DNA of 64,000 nt from Ctena decussata (taxonomy: Eukaryota > Mollusca > Bivalvia > Lucinida > Lucinidae). Position 1 is the stretch's first letter. The number at the start of each line of letters is the position of its first letter. Below are positions 1-10,734 of this stretch, piece by piece. The stretch is taken from NCBI GenBank assembly GCA_963989385.1, contig OZ022505.1:55307737-55371736 (forward strand). Direction: 5' to 3'. Both the position numbers and the translations under genes were made by a program. Below the pieces are notes generated by a model that searched no databases, was not told the DNA's origin, and saw only the letters and a list, made by a program, of their open reading frames with translations.

Positions 1-836
1 CAACATTTGCAGGTGCGCCCCCCTTAAGGCTAGAAAATAGCAGGGGTATTGATTTTTTCTCTTTCCAAAGACTGGGTATATGCCTAGCACTTTCGGGACA
101 CTCTTATCATCAAATAGCTTTGCCAAACCTCCACTCAAATCCCAGCATGTAAATGCAAATTTTCATGGCTATTTTAGGCATAGAATCAATACCCCTTGCT
201 AATACTGTTGGGACAGTGCTGAGCACTGTTTTGACAGTGCTGAACTGATAACACTGCAGTTAAGCCATGTTATACCCTCGCTATCCTTGACCCTAAGGAA
301 GATTGGGCTTTCCGTGAGTGGTGCAAAACACAATATAAACATTTAATTAATCGTCTGCCTGTGTTGCATATTTGCTGCAAAATAAACAAAGAGAGAAACC
401 TGAATACAAATATCTAAGGGTGCGTTCGCACAAGCAGTTTTTCTTTGGCAAAGGTCGATTGTCGCAGTATTTGTGTTCACACATAGCAGTAAAAAGTGTC
501 AAAGAAACTGTCAAAAAATCTTTATTTTCTTTGCTGTTGTGTTCAAACGACTGATAATGACTCATTGAACATTACCCAAGCAAACATATTTGTTCGTGTA
601 AACAAAATGTAGAGGGTATTTGTCGATTCCCACATCTTTCATAACTGTAAAGGTGGCCGATTAGGCGATTTTTATTGTAATTTTTCCTTAAACTCCCCAT
701 GAAAATGAAATAATTTGGTCTGCAAGGGGTGTTTTAAGGAACCCACTGAACCCCCGTCTGGATCCGCCACTGCATATTTATTGCCTTCAAATGCTTGAAT
801 ATTGTGTAGTACAATACTTTCCTTCTGTACTTGCAG
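1..836. other. Non-coding sequence, probable intron upstream of RPA-like exon
   Basis: I see no convincing exon or recognisable repeat here. The short frames on both strands at 347-565 and 372-554 overlap each other and look random. The last 40 bases have a pyrimidine-rich tract ending in TTGCAG (831-836), which reads as a splice acceptor for the following exon, so at least the right part is probably intron. Confidence 0.45.
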
Positions 837-1493
837 GTATCTGTCCATGCCAAAATGTGTGGTGTACTTGAAAACAAGGAGGTCGACACCAGATATGGTA
901 AAAAAACAGTCCAAACAGTAGTGCTTGCAGACACCACCGGAATTATCAGACTTTCTCTATGGGAACAGAACATAAACAAAGTTCAGGAAAATACTTGCTA
1001 CCAAATAAGCAATCTAATTTCAAACAATTTTAAAAACTACCTTCAATTGAACACAACACAAGAAACAACGTTCACGGAGACACACCCAATAGAACAGGTT
1101 GTGGAAGATTACAGCTCACTTGACGATACCAAATCCTTATCCGGAAAGATTGAGTTTTGCACTCTTTCTAGCATGCTTAAATGCATGCAGTGCTTAAAAA
1201 CAATAAACATGGAAGAAAATCAAAGCCTTGTTAAATGTTGAGCGTGTGGTGTTAAGCAAAAGGTATCACCAGAACAGATGTCTGACATCCTCAAATTTCA
1301 AATGAAAACATCGGATGAAAAGAGAATAAAGCTAGTAATGTTTGATGTTGCTATTAAGAACATGAAGCAGGAGTACAAATTAATGGAGAAAACAAACGAC
1401 GAAGTAGAGGATTTCCTGTTAGTGCATGAGACATGGAAAATCACAACAGAAACCGGTTCTGAAGTAGCGGAGTCAATTTCACTTGTAAACTAA
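837..1493 (+). pseudogene. RPA1-like OB-fold/zinc-ribbon exon with one in-frame stop
   Basis: The block opens after a splice-acceptor-like TTCCTTCTGTACTTGCAG and reads in one frame to TAA at 1491-1493, except for TGA at 1239-1241. The first part looks like a single-strand-DNA-binding OB fold of replication protein A large-subunit type (VLADTTGIIRLSLWEQNI in the core). Next come CMQC and then C-stop-A-C, the spacing of an RPA-C-like zinc ribbon. About 80 more codons in the same frame continue past the stop. The TGA falls between the two cysteines of the second pair; CGA to TGA (Arg to stop) at a CpG is a simple explanation. It may be a pseudogene, a sequencing error, or the tail of an element-carried RPA, since some Helitrons encode RPA-like proteins. 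No selenocysteine signal was identified. Upstream exons are not visible. Confidence 0.6.
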
Positions 1494-1520
1494 TGACAGC
1501 CGCTTGTTATTAATCACCTG

Positions 1521-1648
1521 AAGTTTTGTTGTGATGTGTCTCATAAGATGTAGAGCATAGTCTTTGATAAATAGCTGCTTACAGAAGTTTTGTTGGGATG
1601 TGTCTCATAAGATGTAGAGCATAGTCTTTGTTAAATAGCTGCTTACAG
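1521..1648. repeat. Tandem duplication, 64-bp period
   Basis: Two nearly identical 64-bp units (1521-1584 and 1585-1648) beginning AAGTTTTGTTG lie just after the RPA-like exon, in its possible 3' UTR. They differ at only a few positions, so the duplication is recent. Confidence 0.85.
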
Positions 1649-1755
1649 AATCTAGAAACATCCCAACAACCTTGCATGAAGAAATTTCTTTATGCACAAC
1701 TAACAAAGGATTTTTAAAATATGGAATTTGCCTTTCAATTTGGATTATGAGAATT

Positions 1756-1761
1756 AATAAA
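1756..1761 (+). promoter_or_regulatory. Candidate polyadenylation signal AATAAA
   Basis: A canonical AATAAA lies about 260 bp after the TAA that closes the RPA-like frame, a reasonable 3' UTR distance. The hexamer is common by chance in AT-rich DNA. Confidence 0.3.
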
Positions 1762-1968
1762 CCATAATTTAACTTCTGAAACTTTTGGCTTCAATAAGGC
1801 ATAGATTTACAAGTATTAATTGTTGAGAGATCAGATAAAAATCATGTCACTGAAATATTATGTTTTTAAAGGGTGTGCAAGGCACAGGTTTAATGCATTT
1901 TCCCATTCATCCTGTGCGTCGCACACGCTTTAAAAAACACAATTCACAAATTTCTGTCAAACATAACA

Positions 1969-2710
1969 TGAGCTGCGTCATAAGAAAACCGGCTTTTTTG
2001 CATATGCAAAAACACAGACGCAGCTCAGCTTTGCGGTAACCGCAAAGCTGATCAACGCCTTTGTTTTCGCTACTTGGATAGTACAATCCCTCTACTTCCT
2101 AAATCCGAAATTTCAAGCCTCTAGCCATCTCCTGTGGCTGTGCAGCCCCGTTTTTGTCAGACCTGGTCGGAATAGGGGTGACTATTGTGGGCCAAAATGA
2201 CTATTGCAATACTATTACTATTGCAGAAATCCCTATTGCAATACTATTACTATTGCAGGTTACTATTGCAATGCATTGCTATAACTATTGGAGACTGCTT
2301 TCTTATCCAGAAATTTTGCTTTTATGCATAAAATCTGGTTTGTTCACGTAAGTTGGTGGCTAAGAAGCATTATTTAATAACTGTCATTTCACAAAGTGCA
2401 CAACATGACAACAAAATACAAGAAAATGTTATATTTTCCATACTTTGGAATTCAATATGAGCTAAAACACATTAGTTCCTATTATTCTTTTAGTTAAAAA
2501 ACACTTCCTTCAAGAAAAAGATGCATGTCTAGAAACTATTGAGACTATTGCAATATTGGAAACATTATTGCCGATAGTATTGACATTGCAGCTTTCCATG
2601 TCGATAGTGACTATTGCCAGTGTCACTATTGCAATATATCGACAGTCCGATGTATTGTTACACCCGTAGGTCGGAAACCCCAAAGAACGGTTTTCTCATG
2701 TCGTGGCTCA
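1969..2710. mobile_element. Palindromic-end MITE interrupted by a hAT-type MITE
   Basis: The left end reads TGAGCTGCGTCATAAGAAAA and the right end reads TTTTCTCATGTCGTGGCTCA, which are imperfect reverse complements. Removing the insertion at 2173-2668 and one copy of its target duplication leaves a host element of roughly 240 bp. Similar sequence occurs near 10440-10670 and 13565-13770. It resembles the TGAGCCGCGACACGA elements elsewhere in the window in end sequence but not in its interior. Confidence 0.65.
2173..2668. mobile_element. Non-autonomous hAT-type element (MITE), 496 bp
   Basis: The element begins TAGGGGTGACTATTG and ends GTTACACCCGTA. It is flanked by perfect 8-bp direct repeats GGTCGGAA (2165-2172 and 2669-2676). 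Eight-base duplications and (T/C)AGGGGTG-type ends are typical of the hAT superfamily. The interior carries no transposase frame. Both sub-terminal parts are rich in ACTATTGCA-like words, which explains the simple-repeat look of 2180-2300 and 2535-2640. Confidence 0.85.
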
Positions 2711-2888
2711 TATGTAACTGATCTCTCGTACAAGGAAAATGGAAGACAGTTCCAGACTATATTGCTACCCAGGGGTGAAATCATATGTTAGAAATTCCCA
2801 AATTCCATGTTTAATAGGGATATCACTGATATTATTTGTTCCACTTGGGACACGGTTGGTCAATTTCAAGTTCACCGATCTGTTGCCT

Positions 2889-3038
2889 GAGCAGATAAGA
2901 TCCCATATGTTTTAATATGATAACCCAATCGAGTCCACAATCACCACAATTTGATACAATTTAGAGCAGATAAGATCCCATATATTTTAATATGATAACC
3001 CAATCCAGTCCACAATCACCACAATTTGATACAATTTA
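2889..3038. repeat. Tandem duplication, 75-bp period
   Basis: Two copies (2889-2963 and 2964-3038) starting GAGCAGATAAGATCCCATAT, with only a couple of differences. No coding frame is shared. Confidence 0.9.
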
Positions 3039-4129
3039 ATATGTTGAAATTCGTTCGGGTGCACCGGTGCATTACTACACATTGATTACGACCCAATGTG
3101 CTCTGTTAAGATAGGATGAGAATTTGGCCTCAATGACTGTCCCATTCATGATAAAGGTGATCACAATTTGGCCTTGATTGACCTGACAGGTATGCTCACT
3201 GACTAAAAATATACATCTAGATGATATACCCACTGAACTTCTACAAGACGAAAACTACAATCGATGACCCATCAATGATGGCAAGGTTGTAGGTTGGTGA
3301 CTGGCTGGACTGGCGTAGGACCAAAGATTGAAACAGGGATACAGACTAACTCATTTTTCATAGTCCTGAGCAAGCTGGGCCCCTAAAAACTGAAAATTAG
3401 TCACCCAGCCAGGAATTTAGGGACCCACATTTAAAACGTCAGCAACATGAGAAGTTTTCATTCAGATTCTGCGTGAGGTTTGCACCGGTTCCGTAGGCTT
3501 TGTAGTAAATCCTCCTTACGTCAGGGTTTTGCTTCCTTTTAGCTGCCGGGTGTAAAAAACCAGCGATGTATCGCCACATTATGGGCAAAACAACTATAAA
3601 TGGTCAAGATTTTTAGCTGTCAAACGGAGGAGGTGGCCATGTTGTTTCTGAATAGTGAGTAAAATCTAACACACAAGTATGACAGAACACTAAATATTCA
3701 ATTCAGATATCGGCGCGGAAGTTAGCAATGCGCTTAGAAAACACGCCAGACACTCGCTGACAGCTGACAATCGCAAGCTGGGCGACTGTCATTTCAATTT
3801 TAGGTGCCCACCCTAATTTTTACTCGCAGTGGGTGAGTGGGCGACCGCTAGTCTGTATCCCTGTGAGACAGCATCGCCAAGTTTTTCTTTTATCTAGTAC
3901 CCATAGCTGGCATACCTCAAAGACTCCAAATTCAGTTTATTTTTCAATGATTTGAATTTCTAGATCCAAGGCTGGATGTTTGTTCTGATTGTATCAGGTT
4001 TTGGTCATTACTTATCTTTGTACTTTTAACATACTACTGTAAAATGCATTTTTAAGTAAAGACGAGTAATCTGTGTGTGCAGATCAAAGAATTCATTTTA
4101 AATTGTATATTAATCTTGTTTGGTTTATA
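3039..4129. other. Unassigned intergenic sequence
   Basis: About 1.1 kb with no frame above noise, no RNA gene and no clear repeat boundary. The part around 3300-3860 has somewhat higher GC and could hold decayed repeats that I cannot delimit. Confidence 0.4.
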
Positions 4130-5022
4130 CACTGCTCAAAAGAATTAAAAGAACACTATACTATTTTACATATATCGCAGTGTTAAATACCGAAAGCTCA
4201 ACCACCTTTTAAAGGCAATCCACAGTAATTCAGAATGTCTGCTTCTTTTGCATCATTTGAACAATGCCTCGAAGAAACTACTCCTAGAAATTTGAATGAG
4301 GAAATGTCCTACCCTAAACCATAGGTCATTTTTTGTAAAAATTAAGTATTTCCACAAACGGGTATTTTTTAGAAATAAGTCCAAACAAGGGTAGTGCACA
4401 CATGCACATACACTCACGGCTGAGGAACTGACCCTTAATGTCCGCCAGGCCATATATCAGGTATACACGTCAGCTCTGTATACCACACGCATATAAGCAT
4501 GCATGCACCCACCCACATACCCACACACGGCCGAGGACCTGACACATAATGTCCGCTATGCCATAGATCAGGTATACATGTCAGCTCTATATACCATACG
4601 CACACAAGCATGCCTGCATCCTCTCCCCCCCCCCACACACACACACAAACACACACACACAATCTATGGCCAAGGACATGATCATTTTGATCATTTATGT
4701 CTAGGCTTATGCCTTAGCTCAGGCATACCACTCAGCTCTGTGTACCATATATGTATACACACACATACATGACTGAGCCAGTTGCAGTCGAGCTTTGCTG
4801 TCATGCGACAGCTCTTATTAAAAAAATGCAAAATTTGTTCTATTGACTTGGGCAGGACATTTTCTGTACAAAATTTCTTGTAGTCAGTGACTAATGATGC
4901 AAAAGAAGCAATCATTCTAGATCGTTTCGGATTGCCCTTAAATGGGTGTTAGATTTCGGTGCGTTTAACATTGCGATATATAGAAAAATAGTATGGTGCT
5001 CCTTTAATTATTTTGAACAGTG
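4130..5022. mobile_element. TA-flanked element with ~150-bp inverted ends
   Basis: The left end CACTGCTCAAAAGAATTAAA is matched by the reverse complement of the right end (TTTAATTATTTTGAACAGTG). The arms stay complementary inward for about 150 bp, for example TTGCTTCTTTTGCATCATTAG on the complement of the right arm against GCTTCTTTTGCATCATTTGA on the left. Both ends abut TA (4128-4129 and 5023-5024), as expected for Tc1/mariner-like target sites. The centre holds about three copies of a unit around GGTATACATGTCAGCTCT plus a (CA)n tract. There is no transposase. Confidence 0.75.
4400..4770. repeat. Internal ~110-150 bp tandem units with CA microsatellite
   Basis: Three related units (around 4420, 4530 and 4670) share ACTGACCCTTAATGTCCGCC-like and CAGGTATACATGTCAGCTCT-like segments. 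A C-run and (CA)n tract sits at about 4626-4660. The overlapping frames at 4435-4662 and 4503-4772 are translations of this repeat and not genes. Confidence 0.7.
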
Positions 5023-5398
5023 TATATGAACGCTCACTCACACCAGTTGAGCTGCATGAGTGGGAGAGTGCCACGGCTTGTACTTGCATCATATTAGTCC
5101 ACGATCGAGACCACGATTTCAATCGGGGTTGAACTGGGGTTGTTCTGAATGCCACATAAAAGCAAAGTCCATATTTAATAAATCCTTTGTTAACAGTAGA
5201 TATTTTTATTTACACATTTTATGATGTTTAGTTAGCATTGTAGAGAAAAACCTCACAGATATTGTTGTTTTAGTTAATATAGAGAAAAGCATCACAAGTA
5301 TAACTATTATACACCTCAAAACAATCTAAGGACCACACTTTCATTTTTGTTTGCAGGATGTCCTGCTAATATGACAACTTAACTTCCATTATAGATAT

Positions 5399-6686
5399 GT
5401 AGCACAACTTCACTTTATAAACATGATAACGTTTGGTAGCATTTTCTGCAAGTTGCTTTTGCTAAGCATAAAAAAACATCAACCCTCGTCAAATTTGAAC
5501 TTTTGATTGGTTACTATCTTGTCCAATTTGGTCATTTGTCCCCTCTCAATGGCGGATAGCACTACAAAATTGTATCTGACTTTTTGAAAATTCCAGAAAT
5601 TTGTGTTTTTTGATTAAAAACCTGATTTTTACCCCACAAAATCTTCGCTTAAAATATTGTCCTTTGTAGTGGAAGTCTAAATTTGAAAACGTACTTGTTT
5701 GTCTTGTACAGCATTTCAATATTTTTATTGAAAATCCTCCATCACAAGATGCAAATTCCTTTTACAATACATGTATGTTCAATTCAATGACAATTATGAT
5801 TTTAAAAAGTTGTACAGCCTTAACCAAGAGCATAGCTGGAAGTGATTCTTAGCTCCACACTCCCAGTACAAATGAAAACATTTTAAGCAGAAAAAAAGAA
5901 AGGAGAAAAAGTCACGCTTTTAACCAAAACCACAAATTTCTGGAATTTTCTAAAAGTCTGTCTTTGACTTCAAAGATACAGTATATACTGTAAAACACCT
6001 ATATTTGGCGGTCACTTTATTTTGGCGATATTGGCGGAAAAGAAGAAAACCGCCAAATTAAAATGCCGCCAATATAAGCTCATGATACCGAAAGAAGAAA
6101 AAATATTATTGAGCACATGATCCTATTTCCTCTACCAAAATATCAAAGCTAATACACATCACATATATATGCGTAAAAGAAGATGCTTCCCAAACAACAA
6201 GAGGGAGGAAACGGAGTATGAAAATGTTCTCACCATACTAATTAGTATTTCAATTAAGTTGAGTAAATCAGAAGGAACACAAAATCAGTTTACTTTAAAC
6301 AATTTACTACCCAAACTGTAACATGACTATAATAATAATTCCTTTTATTTTAACCAACATGACAATATAGAGCTCAAATAAAAAGAGCAAAACACGACGT
6401 CAGAAGAAATATTTTGTTCTTGAGAATCACAAACCGCCAAAATAAAAATCCGCCAAAAGGTCCATATTTAAAAACCGCCAAATTTTGCTGCAGCCAAATA
6501 TAAGTGTTTTACAGTACATTATGCAACCTAGAATGAGAGAGGACAAATCATCAAATTACACAAGGTAGCAACTAATCAAAACATCAAATTTGATAGGGGT
6601 TAGTGCTATTTTTGTAACACTGTGAAAGCAACTTGCAGAAAACGCTAACAAAAATTATCATGGTTATAAATTGATAGTTGTGCTAC
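5399..6686. mobile_element. Large foldback element, right arm interrupted
   Basis: The left arm begins GTAGCACAACTTCACTTTAT and the right arm ends GATAGTTGTGCTAC. The arms are complementary over several hundred bases, for example GCAAGTTGC on the left against GCAACTTGC on the right, and AAAATTCCAGAAATTTGTG against CACAAATTTCTGGAATTTT. The right arm is split by the smaller element at 5986-6516. No coding sequence is present. Confidence 0.7.
5986..6516. mobile_element. TACTGTAAAACAC foldback MITE
   Basis: The ends TACTGTAAAACACCTATATT and AAATATAAGTGTTTTACAGTA are near-perfect reverse complements. The terminal TA on each side suits TA target duplication. Sub-terminal regions carry many GCCAAATA/GGCGG words (cell-like periodic TTTGGCGG on the left, CCGCCAAA on the right). 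It sits inside the right arm of the foldback at 5399-6686, so it is the younger insertion. Confidence 0.8.
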
Positions 6687-6696
6687 AAATCTTTTT

Positions 6697-8013
6697 ATAC
6701 CCCGCCACACTTTAGTGGTGGGGTGTTATGTTATACCTTCCGGTGTCCGTCCGTCCGCACCATTTCCGATCGATAACTTGAGTATTTATTCACGGATTTT
6801 TTTCAATTTTGCATACTTATTGTTATCGGCGATGAGTGGTATGGGATTGTAATGGGCAAAAAACCGTCCATTTTTAACAAAGTTACTGCCCTTGTTCATG
6901 TTGGAAAAATGGTTTTTGGCCTGTTATTCCTTTACTGTTTATGATATCTGAATGAAACTTCTTAGATAATGTTGAACATCAAAGGTTACATATTGTGACT
7001 AGGGGCCGTCACTCTGACCTTTCCGGTTTGTGAGTTATCCGCCCTTGATAGGTCTGAAAAATGGTTTTCGACCTGTAGTTCCTTTACTATAGGGAATATT
7101 TGAATGACACTTCACAGATATGTTGAACATCAAAGATTACATATCGTGACTAAGGACCGTCACTCTGACCTTTCCACTTTGTGAGTTATCTACCCCTCAT
7201 AGGTGTGAAAGATGGTTTTTGACCTGTAGTTACATAACTATATGGAACATCTAAATGAAACTTCACAGTTATGTTGAACATCAAAGATTACATATTGTGA
7301 CTAGGGGCCGTCACTCTGACCTTTTCAGTACGTGAGTTATGCCCCCTTGACAGGTCTGAAAATTGTTTTTTTTTACCAGTAGTTCCTTTACTATAAGGAA
7401 TATTTGAATGATACTTCACAGATATGTTGAACATCAAAGGTTACATATTGTGACTAAGAACCGTCACTCTGACATTTCCAGTTCGTGAGTTTTCTGCCCT
7501 TGATTGATCTGAAAAAGGTTTTTGACCTGTCGTTCCTTTACTTTATTGAACATCTGAATGAAACTTCACAGATATGTTGAACATCAAAGGTTACTTACTG
7601 TGACTAAGGACGGTCAATCTTACCTTACCAGTTCATAAGTTATTTGCCCTTGATAGATCTGAAAAATGGTTTATGACCTGTAGTACCTTTTCTGTATGGA
7701 ATATCTAAATGATACTTCACAGATATGTTTAACATCAAAGCTTACATATTGTGAATTAGGACAGTCACAGAGTTTCTCAGCTCAAAGAAATGCTTTACTG
7801 CCTGATCTAAATCTACACTGGTCTGAATGCCCCACATTGTTAGAAATCTCACAAGACTGCTATGTATGAGTGGTTTATATTAATATCTATTTGCAGTATG
7901 GACATCATATCTCTGTCCATTCCAAATCTGTGGCTGTTTAGCTATTTTATATTTTAAAAAATGTTACGATGTCCAGCAGTGGCAGGGTATCATGCAGTGC
8001 CTGCGGTGCTTTT
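6697..8013 (+). mobile_element. HINE-like element, family B, with ~150-bp core repeats
   Basis: The 5' end ATACCCCGCCACACTTTAGTGG can fold on itself. Near the 3' end GGCAGGGTATCATGCAG pairs with the 5' ATACCCCGCC. Between them are about six copies of a ~150-bp unit, each including GACCTGTAGTTCCTTTACTA, CTTCACAGATATGTTGAACA and CTCTGACCTTTCC. A CCGTCCGTCCG stretch follows the 5' end. The second family member is at 21800-22750. The paired sub-terminal inverted motifs and lack of coding capacity fit a non-autonomous rolling-circle (HINE-type) element; this is inference from architecture. Confidence 0.6.
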
Positions 8014-8219
8014 ATTAAAGTTTGGGTATCGGATTAGCAAGACATCTTGCAATTTAAACAAAATAAAAGTATTGTCCTTCGATTTTTTGAGGAGTATATT
8101 AATTGGTTTACCTGTAGGCCATTAGTTGTGATTTTACTTGCTTATTCAACTAATTTTTGTGCTTGTTTTAAATTAATATATGTTTCTCCTGAGAAGTACA
8201 TTTTTATCATACAGAAAAG

Positions 8220-8340
8220 GCATGGCAGCCCCCATGGCCAAGTGGGTAAGGTCGCTGAATTTCAGTGCTCTTAATCATTTGATCATCTCACCGCTGTGAC
8301 TGGTGTAGCTTCGAGCCCTGCACTAGTTGAAATAATGTCT
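8220..8340 (+). repeat. tRNA-like SINE fragment
   Basis: CATGGCCAAGTGGGTAAGG resembles a tRNA D-arm/A box and TAGCTTCGAGCCC resembles a B box, about 70 bp apart. The full cloverleaf does not fold, so this is read as a decayed tRNA-derived SINE. A similar head occurs near 61025. Confidence 0.4.
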
Positions 8341-8598
8341 ACTTTAAAGGCGATAAAAAGGTCTTTTGAAAAGTCATATGATAAACAGAATATTACACTG
8401 GGGGTCATTTCATATGTAATTTAGCTAACTCGCCAAATGCTTGTTTGATGAATTTCATATGTAATGACCACTCATGTAATATCCTCTATGTGCATGCTAA
8501 TGCTGTTTTCCAAAGAAATGTTGGCACATTTGTATTTATGTTTTATGTTCTTTAAGTCATATTTTCTTTTATTAACACTTTCCCATTATTTTGATGTA

Positions 8599-9530
8599 TA
8601 CTGAGCAAAAGTGAAAACGCTACATTATAGAAAACAGTCTGGAAGTAACACAACGATACTTTTTTGCCTGTATATAAGCATTTAAGTCGTGCAAGACATT
8701 CGGCAAGAGACTGTCTATAAAAGTCTGAATCTAATTCTCCCCATAACAGAATTATCTTACCTTATTCAATTTTAGCGTTTTTGTAATACGCCAAATATGC
8801 GCATGCGCAGAAGCACATTTCTTTGCTGATCTAAAGCGATACATCCAGAGTGAAAGAAAAAGCAAGAAATAACTCACAAATGTTATTAAGAAAACCTAGG
8901 AAATTGAAGCTTTATTTGTCAAATTTATAAATTATCTCCCTTTGTATTAAAACTATAGCAAAATTCACTTTTCGATTGTTAATTGGTTCATCAGTTTTCT
9001 GAGCAAATTTTTTTCTCGTTCTTGTAGTACTTTCAATCATGCACGTTACCTATTGTTAATTTCAAGCCAAGTTGTGACAATAAGTGAGGAAACCACAAAT
9101 CAATTTCTTCTGGGACTTTCCATTGTTTACAGTTTCTTATTGTGTTTTCGAAGAAATAGCGGTATTTCAACACTAATTTTCAAAGACTTGAAAACACATA
9201 TTGATGTGTGCTTTCTCTTGCGATATGTTTGGTACACTGACTGTTAACCTAAGGCAAAATAAGGACAATTGTATCATGAACTCCTTTTTTAAATGAAGTT
9301 TAAAATGCCTGCTCGACTGTTCCGTATTTGCCCGGCAATAAATCGGACCCTTGCCCACTTTGAAATGTGTTCGTTTTATCTGACACGCTTTTTACAGCTA
9401 TCCACTGGTATCATGGCCTTACACATGAATTTAACTTTAAAATGCGTTCTTAGTCATGAGCCGTTTCTGGTTCCACAAAACAGAAAATCTGAAGACAAAT
9501 CACTTGTAGCGTTTTCACTTTTGTTCAGTA
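8599..9530. mobile_element. TA-flanked element with ACTGAGCAAAAGTGAAAACG ends
   Basis: TATACTGAGCAAAAGTGAAA at the left is matched by the reverse complement of TTTCACTTTTGTTCAGTATA at the right, and the match runs about 28 bp with one mismatch. TA lies outside both ends (8597-8598 and 9531-9532). The interior has no transposase-like frame; the short frames at 9053-9247 and 9293-9535 show no motif. It looks like a 932-bp non-autonomous Tc1/mariner-type derivative. Confidence 0.7.
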
Positions 9531-9532
9531 TA

Positions 9533-10257
9533 TAATGTAAATAATGTTTTTGTTACAATATCATTTAAGTTAATGCTAAAGCTCAAGTAAAATTGATGAT
9601 GATCCCTAGTTTCAAGGCATAGACCTTTTAATACAATACAATTTTCATATATCTTGGGCAATCAGTTTGTTCAGAGTCTACTCCATTCACCATTTAACCA
9701 ACATCATTTCAGCAGATTTTATTACATTATTATGTTTAAAACGTACTTCGGGGTATGTGAAAAAAATATAAGAATTGGACAGATGTTGTTGGCCTGTAAT
9801 ACAATAAAATAGAATTTTACAGAATACTACACACGGATCAGCAAAAGAAGATCCCCCAAACACGATCAGTTTTACCTTTACGATTTGTTTTCATAATCAG
9901 ATTGTTTTTACCTCAATTGGAACATATATTAGCTATTTTTGCCTCAATTGGAAGATAAAATAGCTATTTTGGGGTATTAGTATGTGGAATAAATAAGTGA
10001 CCATGCTGGATTAATAGTACGAGACAAAGACACCAAGCCTGGTTATTGTAAGCATCAACTGGTTGACTCATGGACTCCGAAGAATCTGGCACACTTGCCC
10101 AAACAATTCCCAGACATTTTTCAATTTGATTTTAATGATAGAGTATTTCTAACAGCTACACCTATACATGTACAAGGTTACTGTTATGGTTGAATATGGA
10201 AAAATGTAAGTTTTTTGTCATAATTGAGTGAGTGATTGACAAAAGCAAAAATTAACA
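9533..10257. other. Unassigned sequence
   Basis: No frame, RNA gene or delimitable repeat is visible. A short direct repeat around TATTAGCTATTTTTGCCTCAATTGG / TAGCTATTTTGGGG occurs near 9910-9975. Confidence 0.4.
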
Positions 10258-10400
10258 TGGGTCCATCAAAGACTCAGATCTGACCTGATTGTGTGCTCAG
10301 TGGATAGCAAAGGACCTTAAATTTCTCCACGAGAACAACAAAGAATTGTAAGGCTAGGTAGATGCCTAAGCAGATCTGAGTCGTCAGTGGGCACATCTGT
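10258..10400. mobile_element. Diverged palindromic MITE fragment
   Basis: ATCAAAGACTCAGATCTGACC at the left and AAGCAGATCTGAGTCGTCAGTGGG at the right are arms of the AGACTCAGATCAGCCTGGGC palindrome family. The terminal TGAGCCGCG sequences are lost. Confidence 0.5.
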
Positions 10401-10734
10401 CATTTCCTTAGTTTTGTCAAACAGCTACTGAAAATTATATGAGCTGTATTGTGAGAAAACTTGCATTTTTGGATACATGAAAAGTAAGGGCACAGATGAA
10501 CTGCACTACCATGCATGCTGATCAGCACTATTTTGTTTTGTTGTTATATAAATAGTGATAATCTGTCTAGTATTTGTATCCAAAGTTTAAGCTTGTAGCC
10601 ATCTTATGTGGCAGTGAGTGAAACTTGGTTTATGTCTGTCTGACCTGGTTGGAAACGCCAAATGCATGTACAAGTTTCAAGCTATGGGGTACATATAATG
10701 ATCACCTAACTGCTCTTTTGTTATTATACCCCCG

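Noticed and set aside
1239..1241. Selenocysteine or programmed readthrough at the TGA of the RPA-like frame
   Set aside because: I did not identify a SECIS-like element downstream, and a CpG transition from CGA is simpler.
4435..4772. Overlapping frames on both strands around the CA tract
   Set aside because: They are translations of a tandem repeat and microsatellite with cysteine/valine or histidine/threonine runs.
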